From assembly GCA_022419385.1 (NCBI GenBank), contig JAJUBI010000004.1:1054001-1118000 (forward strand): a DNA stretch of 64,000 nt. The letters are read 5' to 3'. Below are positions 1 through 10,021 of this stretch, in pieces. Made by a program: the position numbers and the translations under genes. The stretch is from Paraconiothyrium sp. Pb-2020 (taxonomy: Eukaryota; Ascomycota; Dothideomycetes; Pleosporales; Didymosphaeriaceae). Within the stretch, counting starts at the first letter, position 1. Each line of letters begins with the position of its first letter. The notes beneath the pieces were generated by a model. It was not told the origin of the DNA and did not search any database. It was given only the letters and a program-made list of their open reading frames with translations.

Positions 1-1148
1 CGGCGCGGCATCGCTGCATAAGGCGCTTCGGCAGAGGCTACTCTTCTCGCATATTGGGGTTGAGCCGATGGTTGAGCGAGATGGCCGGCGGCTTGATATT
101 GAAAAGGCTCAGTATTGTGGTGCTTGTACTCAGCGACTGGGAAAGGAACCAGCTTGGGAGGCTGCTGCACAGTGGAAGAACGGCTGCGGCCACCCGACGA
201 AGCTTGCCGATCTGTGTGGTCCTGGGCAGATAGACGAGAAGATGAAGACCCGGGCCGTGCAGCCAGAGGTGGAGTCGGCATCCGATAGCTTACAGGAGAA
301 CTAGGAAAGGCGCCTGGAATATCTTTTGCGGTTGTTGTAAGGCGTAGTGGAGACTGTGGAGGAGTTTGTGCTTGCGGTACTCCTTTCGGACTCCCCTTGT
401 TCTTCCCTTTAGCAGCGGTATGTCTTTCGTCGCCTTTCGAAGCTGTCCGAGAGCCCGGGCGCAGCGGCGACCCTTGCTGGCGAGTATCACGGCCGTTGTA
501 GCCTTGATAAGTGTTGATGGGCGCAAACATTGGTTGCCCGTTCGGTCCTGGCACAAGAAAACCTGGTGGAGCCTGCTGAAAGGTCGAATCGGTAGCATTG
601 GACGTTGCCCTGGCTCGATTGCTAGTCTTCTCTTTCTTCGACTTGTCCTTGCCTCCGAAAAGGGATGAGCGGCGCTGGTTCTTCTTTGATCGTGGGCTAC
701 TTGAGCCTGGTGCGCCAGTGACACTCGGTGGTGTGGTGGCCGCATGAACCACAGGTGCGCTGTGTGGCATAGCTCTGGCTTGCGGGCGCGCTGCAGGCGC
801 CCTTTGCCGCCACATCCGATTCTGATACACTTCAAGTTCTTCAGGCGTAAGCGACACGTCGGCCTCACCAATGGCCCTGGCCAACCGAATCTTGTCCAAG
901 GTGCGCTGAAATAGAAGCTCTTCATATTCAGCGGGAGACATCATGTTGCCCGCATCTTCATAGTATCCTTCGTCCTCCACGTACCCGTAGCCATAACCGT
1001 AGTCATCGCCATAGGCCAATCCGTCTTGTTCCGCCGTGCGCCGTTCCCATGCTCTTATGTCCATATCATTAAAGTAAAGCTCATCCGGGTTTAAGGGTTG
1101 CTTGCCACTTGAAATATTTGAAACCATGTTGTAACCTTGATCTAACAT
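1..1148 (-). CDS. Hypothetical low-complexity protein, 3' end cut by window edge
   Basis: An open frame runs from ATG (complement of 1146-1148) to the left edge, about 382 codons, with no stop seen. A second in-frame ATG lies at 1127. The N-terminal part is acidic, with a Gly/Tyr-rich patch (GDDYGYGYGY), then a short helical-looking block (PAEYEELLFQRTLDKIRLARAI). From about residue 120 it becomes Pro/Ser/Gln/Lys-rich and probably disordered. I recognise no domain and suggest no function. It lies about 150 bp downstream of the PRA1 gene on the same strand. The frame stays open, without an ATG, about 57 codons further upstream into the PRA1 stop region, so an upstream exon or another start is possible. 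That this is coding is supported by residue composition only. Confidence 0.6.
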   Translation of the reverse strand, partial: MLDQGYNMVSNISSGKQPLNPDELYFNDMDIRAWERRTAEQDGLAYGDDYGYGYGYVEDEGYYEDAGNMMSPAEYEELLFQRTLDKIRLARAIGEADVSLTPEELEVYQNRMWRQRAPAARPQARAMPHSAPVVHAATTPPSVTGAPGSSSPRSKKNQRRSSLFGGKDKSKKEKTSNRARATSNATDSTFQQAPPGFLVPGPNGQPMFAPINTYQGYNGRDTRQQGSPLRPGSRTASKGDERHTAAKGKNKGSPKGVPQAQTPPQSPLRLTTTAKDIPGAFPSSPVSYRMPTPPLAARPGSSSSRLSAQDHTDRQASSGGRSRSSTVQQPPKLVPFPVAEYKHHNTEPFQYQAAGHLAQPSAQPQYARRVASAEAPYAAMPR

Positions 1149-1300
1149 TGCGCCAGTGTTTTCTTCAGAACTATCCAGTTCTTGAAATCTATACACGTCC
1201 TCCTCCGCCTCCAAATACTTCCCCACAACTCCTGGTGCTCCTCGTCCCCCTGGCGGTCTTCCCCAGAGGGGCGTACTTAAAGGAGCTCGCGGCCGACCAC

Positions 1301-1927
1301 CTAGACCGCCTCCTCGGAAAAAGCTGACTCGATTGGCTTATCCATGAATGCGGCATGGCCCAGAATGGTGACACCAGAGGCTCCAATGAGCCAGAGAACA
1401 GTGCTGAATGGGGAAGCCCAGAAGCCGAGCGGGATGCAGATGACCAAAAGCGTCGTGTAGAGCTGGGAAGTGGTCGCGCGCCAGCTACCAATTTGTAGAT
1501 CGTTGCCCTGGAGCTTGCCGATTCCGTACATACCACCAACGAGCATCAGGATAACGAAGAGAAGGGTCAGGTTGGTGATCAGGCTGTAGATGATGAGCAT
1601 GGCGAAGACCGCGGCATAGTTGCTCGAGAAGTAGCTCAGGTTGTAGTTGACTCTGCTCTGCACCTCGCCGAAGTTGGCTGGCTTGGAGATGCGCTTCACA
1701 TCGAAGAATTCGGTAATGGGGCGCAGATTGGCAAATCGGCCGGAGAGCGACTGCGACTGCAGGCCGTCGAAGCGACCGGCGAGGTTCAGTCTGGACGTCA
1801 GAGCATCGATGGGGATGCTGAGTCGTGACATGATGTTCGGTTGTTGTGTGGAGGGCTGGGTGGGATGCGATGGGGTGTCGGGCTCGATGAGGTTCTGCTG
1901 AGCTTCGGAGTCTGCGCGGGAAGCCAT
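1301..1927 (-). CDS. PRA1 / Yip3 family prenylated Rab acceptor
   Basis: A single exon of 208 residues. It matches the PRA1 family: a soluble N-terminus ending in a conserved stretch (RPITEFFDVKRISKP, about residues 68-82), then two long hydrophobic hairpins at about 103-135 and 156-192, and a short acidic tail ending SEEAV. Family members are Golgi/ER membrane proteins that bind prenylated Rab GTPases and help recruit them to membranes in vesicle traffic. The length is normal for the family. It is transcribed divergently from the J-protein gene that starts at 2565. The ATG at 1927 is the first in frame and is followed by a polar, Pro/Gln-rich lead. The family call is firm; which Rab it serves cannot be seen. 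Confidence 0.88.
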   Translation of the reverse strand: MASRADSEAQQNLIEPDTPSHPTQPSTQQPNIMSRLSIPIDALTSRLNLAGRFDGLQSQSLSGRFANLRPITEFFDVKRISKPANFGEVQSRVNYNLSYFSSNYAAVFAMLIIYSLITNLTLLFVILMLVGGMYGIGKLQGNDLQIGSWRATTSQLYTTLLVICIPLGFWASPFSTVLWLIGASGVTILGHAAFMDKPIESAFSEEAV

Positions 1928-2564
1928 GGTCAGTAAAGCGCGATGGACTTGGATTGTGAGAGAAGTTCGCGGTGGTGTGAAGGATAAGAGCTGGAGACGT
2001 GTCTTTTCCCCTAGGAGAATCTGAGGAATTTGCGCAAAGCTGGAGCCTTACCGATGTCGCTAGAGTCGCAAAAGAGTGACGGTGTTACGCGGCGGGCGCC
2101 TTTTGTACGGCCGTATCGAGGGTGCTGGAGGCTGTGAGGGTGACAGTACGCGCGTGCTGGCGGAGTCTGCGATATTCTTTGATGAGTAGCTGGGCCTAAA
2201 CCCTTGCCACGAGCGGATCCCCTAAACTACGGCCCGGAATAGAAAGAACTAGGCGGGTTTAGCAACGGCTACCGAGTTTCACATGCCCTGTCGCCGGGCA
2301 CACCCTCCACAATTTCCATCTGGCCTCAACCGCCAAAAGTTCGATTGCTGCAGGACTCGAGAGTGAAAGAAACCGGGTCTGCTCGGGGTGCTGCTCTCTT
2401 TTTCTGCTGGCGCCCGCGTCACCGTAACATTGATTCGGTCGTCTCCTCCCATTGGACCACGTTAGGCTACTTCACCGACGCACAGTGCAGTAGAGTGCGT
2501 CCTCCCACCATCCGCGGCCACTCAAGACGGCCTCACCGTCCCCACCGCTCACCCTCCGCACGCC
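1928..2564. promoter_or_regulatory. Divergent intergenic region between PRA1 and the J-protein gene
   Basis: 637 bp between two divergent start codons, presumed to hold both promoters. I saw no supported coding frame, tRNA or repeat in it. A pyrimidine-rich lead directly precedes the ATG at 2565. Confidence 0.5.
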
Positions 2565-3929
2565 ATGAAACCCAGTGCGCTCTCCGCACTGGTGCTGTGC
2601 CTGTTCGCCGCCTTTGCAGCTGCCTGGACGAAAGAGGGTATGCAGTGTCCCTTTGCAGCGTACCGTTTGCAGCGTCCCGCACATTTTTGGGGGGCTTGCA
2701 TGCGGGAGCCTGCATCCATCCACGATGCGTTTTAGCTGACAGTCAATGCGACAGACCACGAAATCTTCCGTCTGCGCGACGAGGTTGCCCTCCATCATGG
2801 CGAGAATGTGACCTTCTACGACCTGCTCGGCGTAAAACCTTCGGCCTCGCAAGACCAGCTGACGAAAGCTTACCGCAAGAGGTCGCGCGAGGCCCACCCC
2901 GACAAGGCCAGGAAGAACTTCGAGGCCAAGCGTGTCCTTGACAACAAGAAGAAGGGCAAGAAGGTCACGAAGCCTGCCTCGAAGAAGGAGGTCGATGCGT
3001 ATATGAAGGAGGCCACTGCTGCTTACCAAAGGCTCTCCGTCGTTGCAAATGTGCTCAAGGGCGAAAGCCGTGAGCGGTATGACCATTTCCTCAGGAACGG
3101 CTTTCCCAAGTGGAGGGGCACTGGTTACTACTACAGCCGCTACCGCCCTGGACTTGGTTCTGTGATCTTTGGCTTGCTCGTCGTCTTGGGCGGTGGCATG
3201 CACTACTTTGCTCTTCTCATGGGCTGGAAGCGTCGCCGAGAGTTCGTGGAGAGGTACATTAGGCATGCGCGCAGGACCGCTTGGGGTGACGACACCGGTA
3301 TTCAGGGCATTCCAGGTGTCGACGCGCGCGCCACTCCGCCGCCGGTCAACACTCAGCAATGGGGCGGTGACGATTCGGATGACACTCCTCAGGAAATGGC
3401 CCCTATGAACCGTAAGCAGAAGCGCGCTATGGAGAAGGAAAACCGCAAAGATAAGAAGTCTACCATCGCGAAAAAGGCACGCAATTCCGGCATCAGCACG
3501 CCCGTTGAGGCACAATTGACCTCTGGACCTCAGGGTGCTAAGAAGCGCATCGTTGCAGAGAATGGCAAGGTTCTTGTTGTAGACTCTGCTGGCAATGTCT
3601 TCCTCGAGGAGGAGAGCGACGAGGGCCTGAAGCAAGAGTTTCTTCTTGACGTAAGTTGGCATCCCTAGCCGTCCTTTACTGCAAGCTAACCTTCACAGCC
3701 CGACGAGGAACCGAAGCCTACCATCTACGACACTTTGCTGTTCAAGCTTCCCAAGTTTGCCTACAACCAGACGGTCGGCCGTCTTACTGGAAACACCCAG
3801 GCTATTGAAGAACCTCTTTTGGAGTCGTCCGATCTGCCAGAGGAGGAAGCCGCTCTTGCAAATGCTACCGCGAACAACCTCAATGGCGAGACAAGGAAGC
3901 GCAAGGCAAAGGCTAGAGCTACGAGGTAG
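2565..3929 (+). CDS. ER membrane J-domain co-chaperone (Erj5 type)
   Basis: Three exons: 2565-2637, 2743-3650 and 3699-3929. All junctions are GT-AG and keep frame, giving 403 residues. The start was chosen because it encodes a signal peptide (residues 1-20), spliced to the conserved lead KEVNATDHEIFRLRDEV. A J domain follows (FYDLLGV at about 49-55, catalytic HPD at about 76-78). It has a lysine-rich insert, the usual YDHFL end, a transmembrane segment at about 163-186, then a basic cytosolic-type tail ending KRKAKARATR. J proteins stimulate Hsp70 ATPases; this form in yeast (Erj5) supports ER folding with Kar2. Membership rests on the signal-J-TM order, which is clear. The symbol is withheld because several related J proteins share it. 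Confidence 0.9.
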
Positions 3930-4697
3930 TCTGCATTTGTGGAGTTGGTCACGGAAAAGCATCTGTCTTTCAGTTCTATACCATGGCTGGACGGTCGGTC
4001 AATGCAATGTCACCTAAAATCTAGTGTTAGTTCGAAGGCGGTTAGATGTAAGATAACACAGTTCATATCTATGCAGCATGTGCGATGACATTTAGACATC
4101 GATCCTCACGAAGTGTTTACATGAGCCGATCGATCAATGTGCTGCCAACCATTCATATCCTGTTCGAGGAACTCATACGTGGACCCGCTTCTCGCGATTT
4201 CCCTCAGATGCCCACTCCGCAAAGAGCTAGTCCACGTATGAGTTCCTGAAACAGGACATTTCAACCTGACATGAGTTCCTCAAGGACAATCCAGCCCCCA
4301 TGTTTGACACCTATCTTCGCTACGATTGCGCCCCCAATCTGCCAGCCGCATTCATCCTACTCTCTCTCCATACAGCTCTGATTGGTCACCTCCCGCCTAC
4401 CTCAACGCACGATCTCGCGGTCGTTCTTCCTCAACGATGCCTGAGTACGCCCCGTCCACACGAGGCTAAGTTGTTCCTGCAGGGGCGAGGAAGCGGCTGT
4501 GAGCGCCTCGCGTGTACCTGAAGGTACGCCCGCCCTTTGATCTCCCTAAACTATGAACGGCCGTGTAAGAGCTAGGTGCGGAAGGACACGCTTGCAAGGC
4601 GGGCGTACAAAATGTACCCGCCTCGCCCGAGCGAGCAGCCTCGGTGTCATGTAACCTTTTTCCTCCCACTTTTAAACGGTGATACTCTGTCGTTGCC
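3930..4697. other. Intergenic stretch with an inverted repeat
   Basis: 768 bp between two plus-strand genes. Apart from the inverted repeat at 4158-4256 and a further partial copy of its core near 4270, I see no supported gene. Short open frames here lack family features. Confidence 0.4.
4158..4256. repeat. 26-bp inverted repeat with 47-bp spacer
   Basis: The arms at 4158-4183 and 4231-4256 are reverse complements at 24 of 26 positions. The shared core is GGAACTCATACGTGGA on the top strand of the left arm. A partial third copy (ATGAGTTCCTC) lies just downstream near 4270. The structure could form a hairpin. It lies about 230 bp past the J-protein stop, so it might be a 3' end structure, a small MITE-like relic, or a palindromic binding site. 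Nothing in the sequence decides between these. Confidence 0.75.
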
Positions 4698-5586
4698 ATG
4701 CGGACCCTGCCCTTCGCGCTGCTCGCCGCTGTCAGCGCAGACTTCACGCAGCCTGATTCCTCAGCGGGCGACTTCTGCCAGACGTGGAGCGTCGGGGATA
4801 CGCTCTGTACGCTGGAACGCAGGGTGGGACTGGGGGAAGGGCGCGCAGCCGGACGGTGTGGATTTGTTCGTTGTGGTTTGAGCATCTGATGGGGTTTTCG
4901 CAGCTGGTGACGGGTGGGTAGGATAGTCTGCTTGCTTCCCGTTCATTGTCTGTTATGCTACGTGCTGATGGGTGCATCTAGCGAACGTGAGTCTAGCGAC
5001 GGGCGGAAACTATACATGGAAAGTCGATGTCGCGGAGGAGAAACTCGCGCAGGAACCGACGTTTGTGTTGAGGTCTAGTCGGCATGCGGAGGGGGAGGTG
5101 TTGGATATGGAGCTTCCTAGGATGCTCAGTAGGGGGTTTATATTGAGGCAAAGGGCTGTGTCTTCTTTTGCGGAGTCGTCGGCTTCGGCTTCAGCGACGG
5201 AGACGGGATCGAGGACGTTCGCTGCTTCTAGCGTAATGTCTGCATCCACGTCCTCGAATCCTGGCGCAACGGATAACGCGGAACCTTCAGAAAAGGCTGC
5301 GGCAGAGAAGAAGATGAACATAGCAGCGATAGCAGCAGGTGTACTTGGTGATTTGGTCGGCGTAGCGGTGGTACTTGGCAGTGTGCTGTTCTCGCTGCGG
5401 CAGGTGAGGAAAAGGCGGGAGGCGGATGGAGAAGGACAGGCAGAATTGGACGCGGGTCAAAAAGGACAGCATGTGTATGCATACCACGCGCAAAAACTAC
5501 CAGGCGCTCCGCCGTCGGAGCTTCCAGGAGATAAACAGGGACATTCGAGAGAACTGAATGGGTCGACGCCTAGGGACTGGCATTGA
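4698..5586 (+). pseudogene. Frame-broken gene: secreted-N-terminus single-pass membrane protein
   Basis: The first exon starts MRTLPFALLAAVSA (signal peptide) and continues FCQTWSVGDTL. Conserved-looking sequence then carries on in the next frame (RWNAGWDWGKGAQPDGVDLF) and, after a second shift, in the third (WFEHLMGFSQLVT). An intron at 4914-4981 joins cleanly to ANVSLATGGNYTWKV. The tail has a Ser/Thr-rich stalk, one transmembrane helix (about 5310-5395) and a basic, Pro-rich cytosolic end. Both breaks fit missing bases (near 4806 and 4880). Alternatively, splicing from the GT at 4807 to 4981 skips the broken stretch and keeps frame, giving a shorter protein. Many fungal proteins share this signal, beta-rich ectodomain, Ser stalk and TM layout; their role is unknown to me. 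Pseudogene, assembly error and alternative splicing all remain open. Confidence 0.5.
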
Positions 5587-6136
5587 TCTACGGCCAGCAG
5601 AACTTGGTATGGGATGAAAAAGGAACTTGACGAAAGGATGATTGCAGAATAAATAGAGAGGGCAGATGGGAGGAACCTCGAAGCACCTTTTCGGCTCATC
5701 GAAAGCGGATCATATAGAACTTTCGATGCTGCAATTCCTCCGAACGCGCTACTCCTCCATGCCACGCCGCCATCGTTCGCAATGCAGTATTCACCGGCGT
5801 CTCCATACCCCACCGCGCCAGCGAGAGGTGCATAATGGGTCGTCGGATCTGGTCCTCGAGTTAAAATACGAAAGCACGAGCTCGGACGCTCAAAGTCGTT
5901 CCGATTGCACGAGAGCATAGCACGGGTGGAGAAGGAGAAGCCGGCCAGCCTCAACAGAGCTTCCCCTTCGTTACAATCGTGCAACCATGCCCGCCGCCTT
6001 CAAAACGACCGGGTGAATTGTAAAGCTTCTTGCTATCTTTTCTGGCGTTCTGTAGCAAGATGTGACCAGGTCATGGGCCACAACACTCTCTGTATCCGTA
6101 AGCTCAATAGAGCATGGCAGCCACGCCAAACGTCCA
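5587..6136. other. Convergent intergenic region
   Basis: 550 bp between the 3' ends of the 4.7-kb gene and the HET gene. I see no supported gene; it presumably holds two 3' UTRs. Confidence 0.4.
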
Positions 6137-8912
6137 TCACACCAGATCAAACCACTCATGCTCCACTCTCCCCTCCCTCGAATCACCACCTTCACCCCGC
6201 GGCTCAAGTGCCTCCCCACACATGAAGCCGTCTACATAACACTCTCCAACAAGCCTGCAGTTCCCATCACCAATCTGTCTCAGCACATACGGTACCCTCC
6301 CTCCGAACAACACCACCACGATATCTCCAAACGTCATACCCGCAGGCCCCAGCCCCAAATGCCCCGTTGAACTCACGAAAAGCCGCCGGTGGAGCATCGG
6401 TGTTAAAGCAGATGTGTACCGTGAAGCATCACCTATGAGATCTCCCGAATCAGTGCCAGACGCTGCCAGGGCAATCTCAGAAGAGGCCCAATTCTGTCCC
6501 GGGGGAGGTGCTTGAATAGAATCGGTAGAAGTAGGGAGTGTTAAATCTGGCGTCAGGGTCGAAACGCTGAGATTCGACCTGAAAGCTCTATGGAGGCTGT
6601 ACATCGAGCCTTCCTCGGATGTTCTATCGGACGTCTTTGGCACTGCGGTGCGCAGGAAGGCGCGGATGTGCGTGAGGGACTCGTGGCGCGCATCGTTCTG
6701 CTCGGGTGTCAGGCCGGCGGTGGTGACAAGGAAGAAAGTTCGAAGGAATGATTCGTTGGACAAGTGAGTAAGGTGAGACCTGCATGTCGTGAAGAGCTCT
6801 GGTAGATTCTTCAACAATGTAGGATGTGGGCCATCAATCAGCGATACAGTAGTGGAGGCAGAACTCGCTGCGTCAGGCGAGATGACCGGAAAGCATGAGT
6901 CCACGTTCGCAACCTGTACGCCTTCCAGGCGGAGAATATGCGGTGGAGTGTGCGGATTTCGAGACGCCGGAACATTGCTCGAGGCCCTGTTGTATTTCTC
7001 GACGAGCATCTTCCAACCCGAGTCGCTTTGGGTGACCGTGTATGCGCTTAATTCACGGGCGCGTTGCGTCTCGAACCATTGCGGAACCCACGATTGGCAA
7101 CCTACGTCTGCTGGGCTCCCGTACGTTTCCGATATATGACCAACCTGGGATAAGATAGTCAGAGATTTGGTTTTGTCGATGCAATAAAGCGTGACCGCCA
7201 TATACACATCTTGGTCCACACGATTGTAGTCTGGTGTCAATGCCTTCGGCCACTTGTCCGGAGTCCTTGATTCCCCAGCTAGACCAAGTAGCGAAAAGAT
7301 CTTATCGCGCGGATCTGTAGCTTGAAATGGTCGAGTTGATTGGAGCAAAGAGCTCAACTCCCAAACGTCGCTTTTTGAGGATAGATCGAGAATTCCTTTC
7401 ATGAGCTTCAGTCTTTCGGCCCGAAACCTGGGATGATGTTGAATCAATCCGGCCATAGCCTCTTGGAATCGGGACCACATAAGCTGAAATCCTCCACATA
7501 GCAAAACAGGGTCACCTGGAGAAACGACTACCTGAATTTCAAGACCAATGTCAGCCAACGTCAGGAATAATCGATGCAAAAGGAAAGAGACGATTGATTA
7601 AACGTCAGGAAGATGACGATGAAGAATGACGCACCTCTTGTATAATCCAACATCTTTCGAACCAGGGAAGATCCAGGAATCTAGACAGTGAACTCCATCT
7701 TTCGTCATCTTCCGATGGTAAGTTTATCTTCACACTCGCCAGTGAGCGACCTTCAACGTGTGCAGCGGTCTCCTTCTCCTGTGCCTCGAGCATGAGGCGA
7801 TACAGATCGCCAATGATTGATATCGCACCCCGAGCGTTAGTATCGTCCGCGCCTAGCCAGACGACAGTATTTTGAGCTCTCTGGTAGATAGCGCGCATCA
7901 AGCGCACTTGCTGCATGCGTTCATCCAAGTCGTTCTGATTGATACAAATCTGATCAATCCAGAACCACTCAACGCGCGACCAGGCGCCATACTTGTGGAG
8001 GCGTTGAAGGCCTTTCTTGAGGTTAGAAGAAACTTTAAACAGATGTTCATTACACCAGATATCGGAGTGTTGTCCACCAGTCCCCCAGCAGTAGCTCAAC
8101 GCCTTGAATGGTGGTGGGTTGGTGAGATCGAACGTCTCTATCTGGCATTCCACAGACGGTCTCGCTATGTGTATCTTGACTAGACGGAAAGAGTATTGTG
8201 AAGGTAGTTTCTCATATTCGTACCTCTTTCGATGGAACGGTGCGCGGATCCGCTCGAAAAAGCTCTCCGGTTCTGGCTCGGACGTTGGAGGATCTGTGAC
8301 GGACGCTTGGTGGGCAAGAGGAGGAAGGGTGTAGATGGGCACTGCCCATGCTGAAATCTTAGAGAAGAGTTCATGAAGTGCGTGCACGCATTTCGTCCGG
8401 ACATGGCCAGAATGTTGCCGGAGATGATCATATCGGATGACGTTGTACTGTTCGTCGAAGGCGCCCGGGAGCCATGGTACACCCGCGAGGGCATTGTCAG
8501 ATGCTTGCTGGAGCGGTTTAAGAACTCTCGAGTTCAGGTGAAGCAACGCTGAAGCGAGCTCACTTTGCGACTCCTCTTTGTTCCAATGTTAGCCGTTGTC
8601 TAAAAGAAGTGATGACTGCCCAAGAAAGAAGAGCCCCACTTCGACGAACGCATACGTACGATGGCCAATTGCAAAATGAGCGCCTGCCTGCTTATGGAAC
8701 TTCACATAAGTGTTCGCCAGTATCTGGAAGCCCTCTTCGAAGCTCGCCCTCAACTTCTTGGCAGATTCGAGATCCTTTTCATTGTTTCTCAGTAAGCCTT
8801 CCACACGGCCATCCCAGATTGCGATGCCTTCCTGGAACGCTTCACAGATATCCTCGCACAAATGTTTGATCTTTGGTTCGCGATTTGAGATGTCCGTATT
8901 TTGATCGTGCAT
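6137..8912 (-). CDS. Heterokaryon incompatibility (HET) domain protein with helical N-terminus
   Basis: Three exons, 8912-8660, 8575-7635 and 7531-6137, joined by introns of 84 and 103 bp; about 862 residues. The HET domain begins near residue 243 with FKALSYCWG. It continues through WIDQICINQND and AQNTVVWLG, and ends at RCWIIQE spliced to VVVSPG. Next come the usual DPRDKIFSLLGL box and a C-terminal block (RRLFVSSTGHLGLGPAGM, then LFGGRVPYVLR) typical of this family. HET domains trigger cell death on non-self fusion in known cases. Before the domain lie about 200 helical, charged residues not found in the shortest HET proteins. I chose the ATG at 8912 because the open frame upstream has no other in-frame ATG. 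The partner and specificity cannot be read from sequence. Confidence 0.9.
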
Positions 8913-9777
8913 TGCATAAGCTGCGCGTATGCATAGTGGCGGGCGTAAGTAGATTGTGCACTGTGGAGCAAATGTCAACCTACAAGGCGGTGGGGGCCAG
9001 CATGCCCGCACCGACGATCGATCTCGGGTGCATTGCCAAAACGGAAAGGCGGAAAGCTGCAATGCGAGGCTAGGTCCATGCAGGCGGATGGGTAATCAAG
9101 ATGACGCGGTTGGCCTGAGTGAGCAATAGCACGAGATGCAGCCAGATGCTAATGACGAAGCCTTCAAGAAACTTCACTTGTAGCAGCTGAGACGAAGTGA
9201 CGAAGTGGCAACCTTGGAACGACTAGCGTGAATCCTCTTCGGCCGCTGCATTATCGCGAGAAGGCGCGATGCGAGTGGAGTCGCAGAGCTCGTACGAGGA
9301 AGCTACCTTTGCTAGGGAATACTTCGGAGCAGATAGCCGAATCTCTTGACGACACCGCCATTTGCCAGAGCGCTATGACCCAATAAGATTCGGAATCCAG
9401 TGTCCTCGTAGCAAAGAATGATGAGCATCTTATCGAACTACTCAGTCACATGATGCGAAATCGCTTGCGAGTATGTGTTGGTTTAAGACGGAGGTATCAG
9501 ACTATCCATTATTCCCACGGACCCTTCGTACTAGGCGTCCGATCCACAGCGCGACCGAAGGGAAGCTCCTTCCATAGGTAAACGTGGTATACAAAAACAA
9601 TATACACCTCGAGGGGCAACGTAATAGATGCCGAAGATCATCTTGTTCAGAATAGATTCTCCGCATAACCAGTCCTTCGGCAGATCTCAGCAATTGCATC
9701 ACCCATAACAATCATGTACACAGCTCCGACTCTCTCTTCGTCCTGCTCATCCGTCCACCAACTCCGCCGGGGTATCT
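8913..9777. other. Intergenic region upstream of the HET gene
   Basis: 865 bp holding the presumed HET promoter and the 3' flank of the small membrane protein gene. Open frames here are short and composition-poor; I support no gene. Confidence 0.4.
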
Positions 9778-10021
9778 TTAAACGGCACCAGCCTTGCGGG
9801 CGCTCATCTGGGAACGGTGTTAGCTTTACAGACGTGATCCACGGGCGACACCATCTTACCCTCTTCGAGATCAACATGCCGATGAGGAGAATGGCGACAG
9901 CACCGACGATGGCGAAAACGACGATGACACCGGGTTCTCTGGCAGCGAAGTTCTTTCGCTTGGCGAGCTGGGCGATAGCAGCTTCGCTGCGGGCGACGAG
10001 GGACATGTCGATGGCGGCCAT
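9778..10021 (-). CDS. 63-residue single-pass membrane microprotein
   Basis: Two exons, 10021-9860 and 9807-9778, with an intron whose donor is GTAAGA and which ends CCCAG after a CTAAC-like branch site. The product starts MAAIDMSLVARSEAAIAQLA, has one strong transmembrane helix (about residues 32-50, VIVVFAIVGAVAILLIGML), then a short basic tail ending SARKAGAV. Without splicing the frame runs on into unlikely Trp/Cys/Arg-rich sequence. The canonical splice sites and the tidy basic end make the spliced form the better model. No family is recognised; location in an internal membrane is inferred only from the helix and flanking charges. Confidence 0.65.

Noticed and set aside
2472..3662. Long minus-strand open frame across the J-protein gene
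   Set aside because: It is the antisense shadow of a well supported conserved gene.
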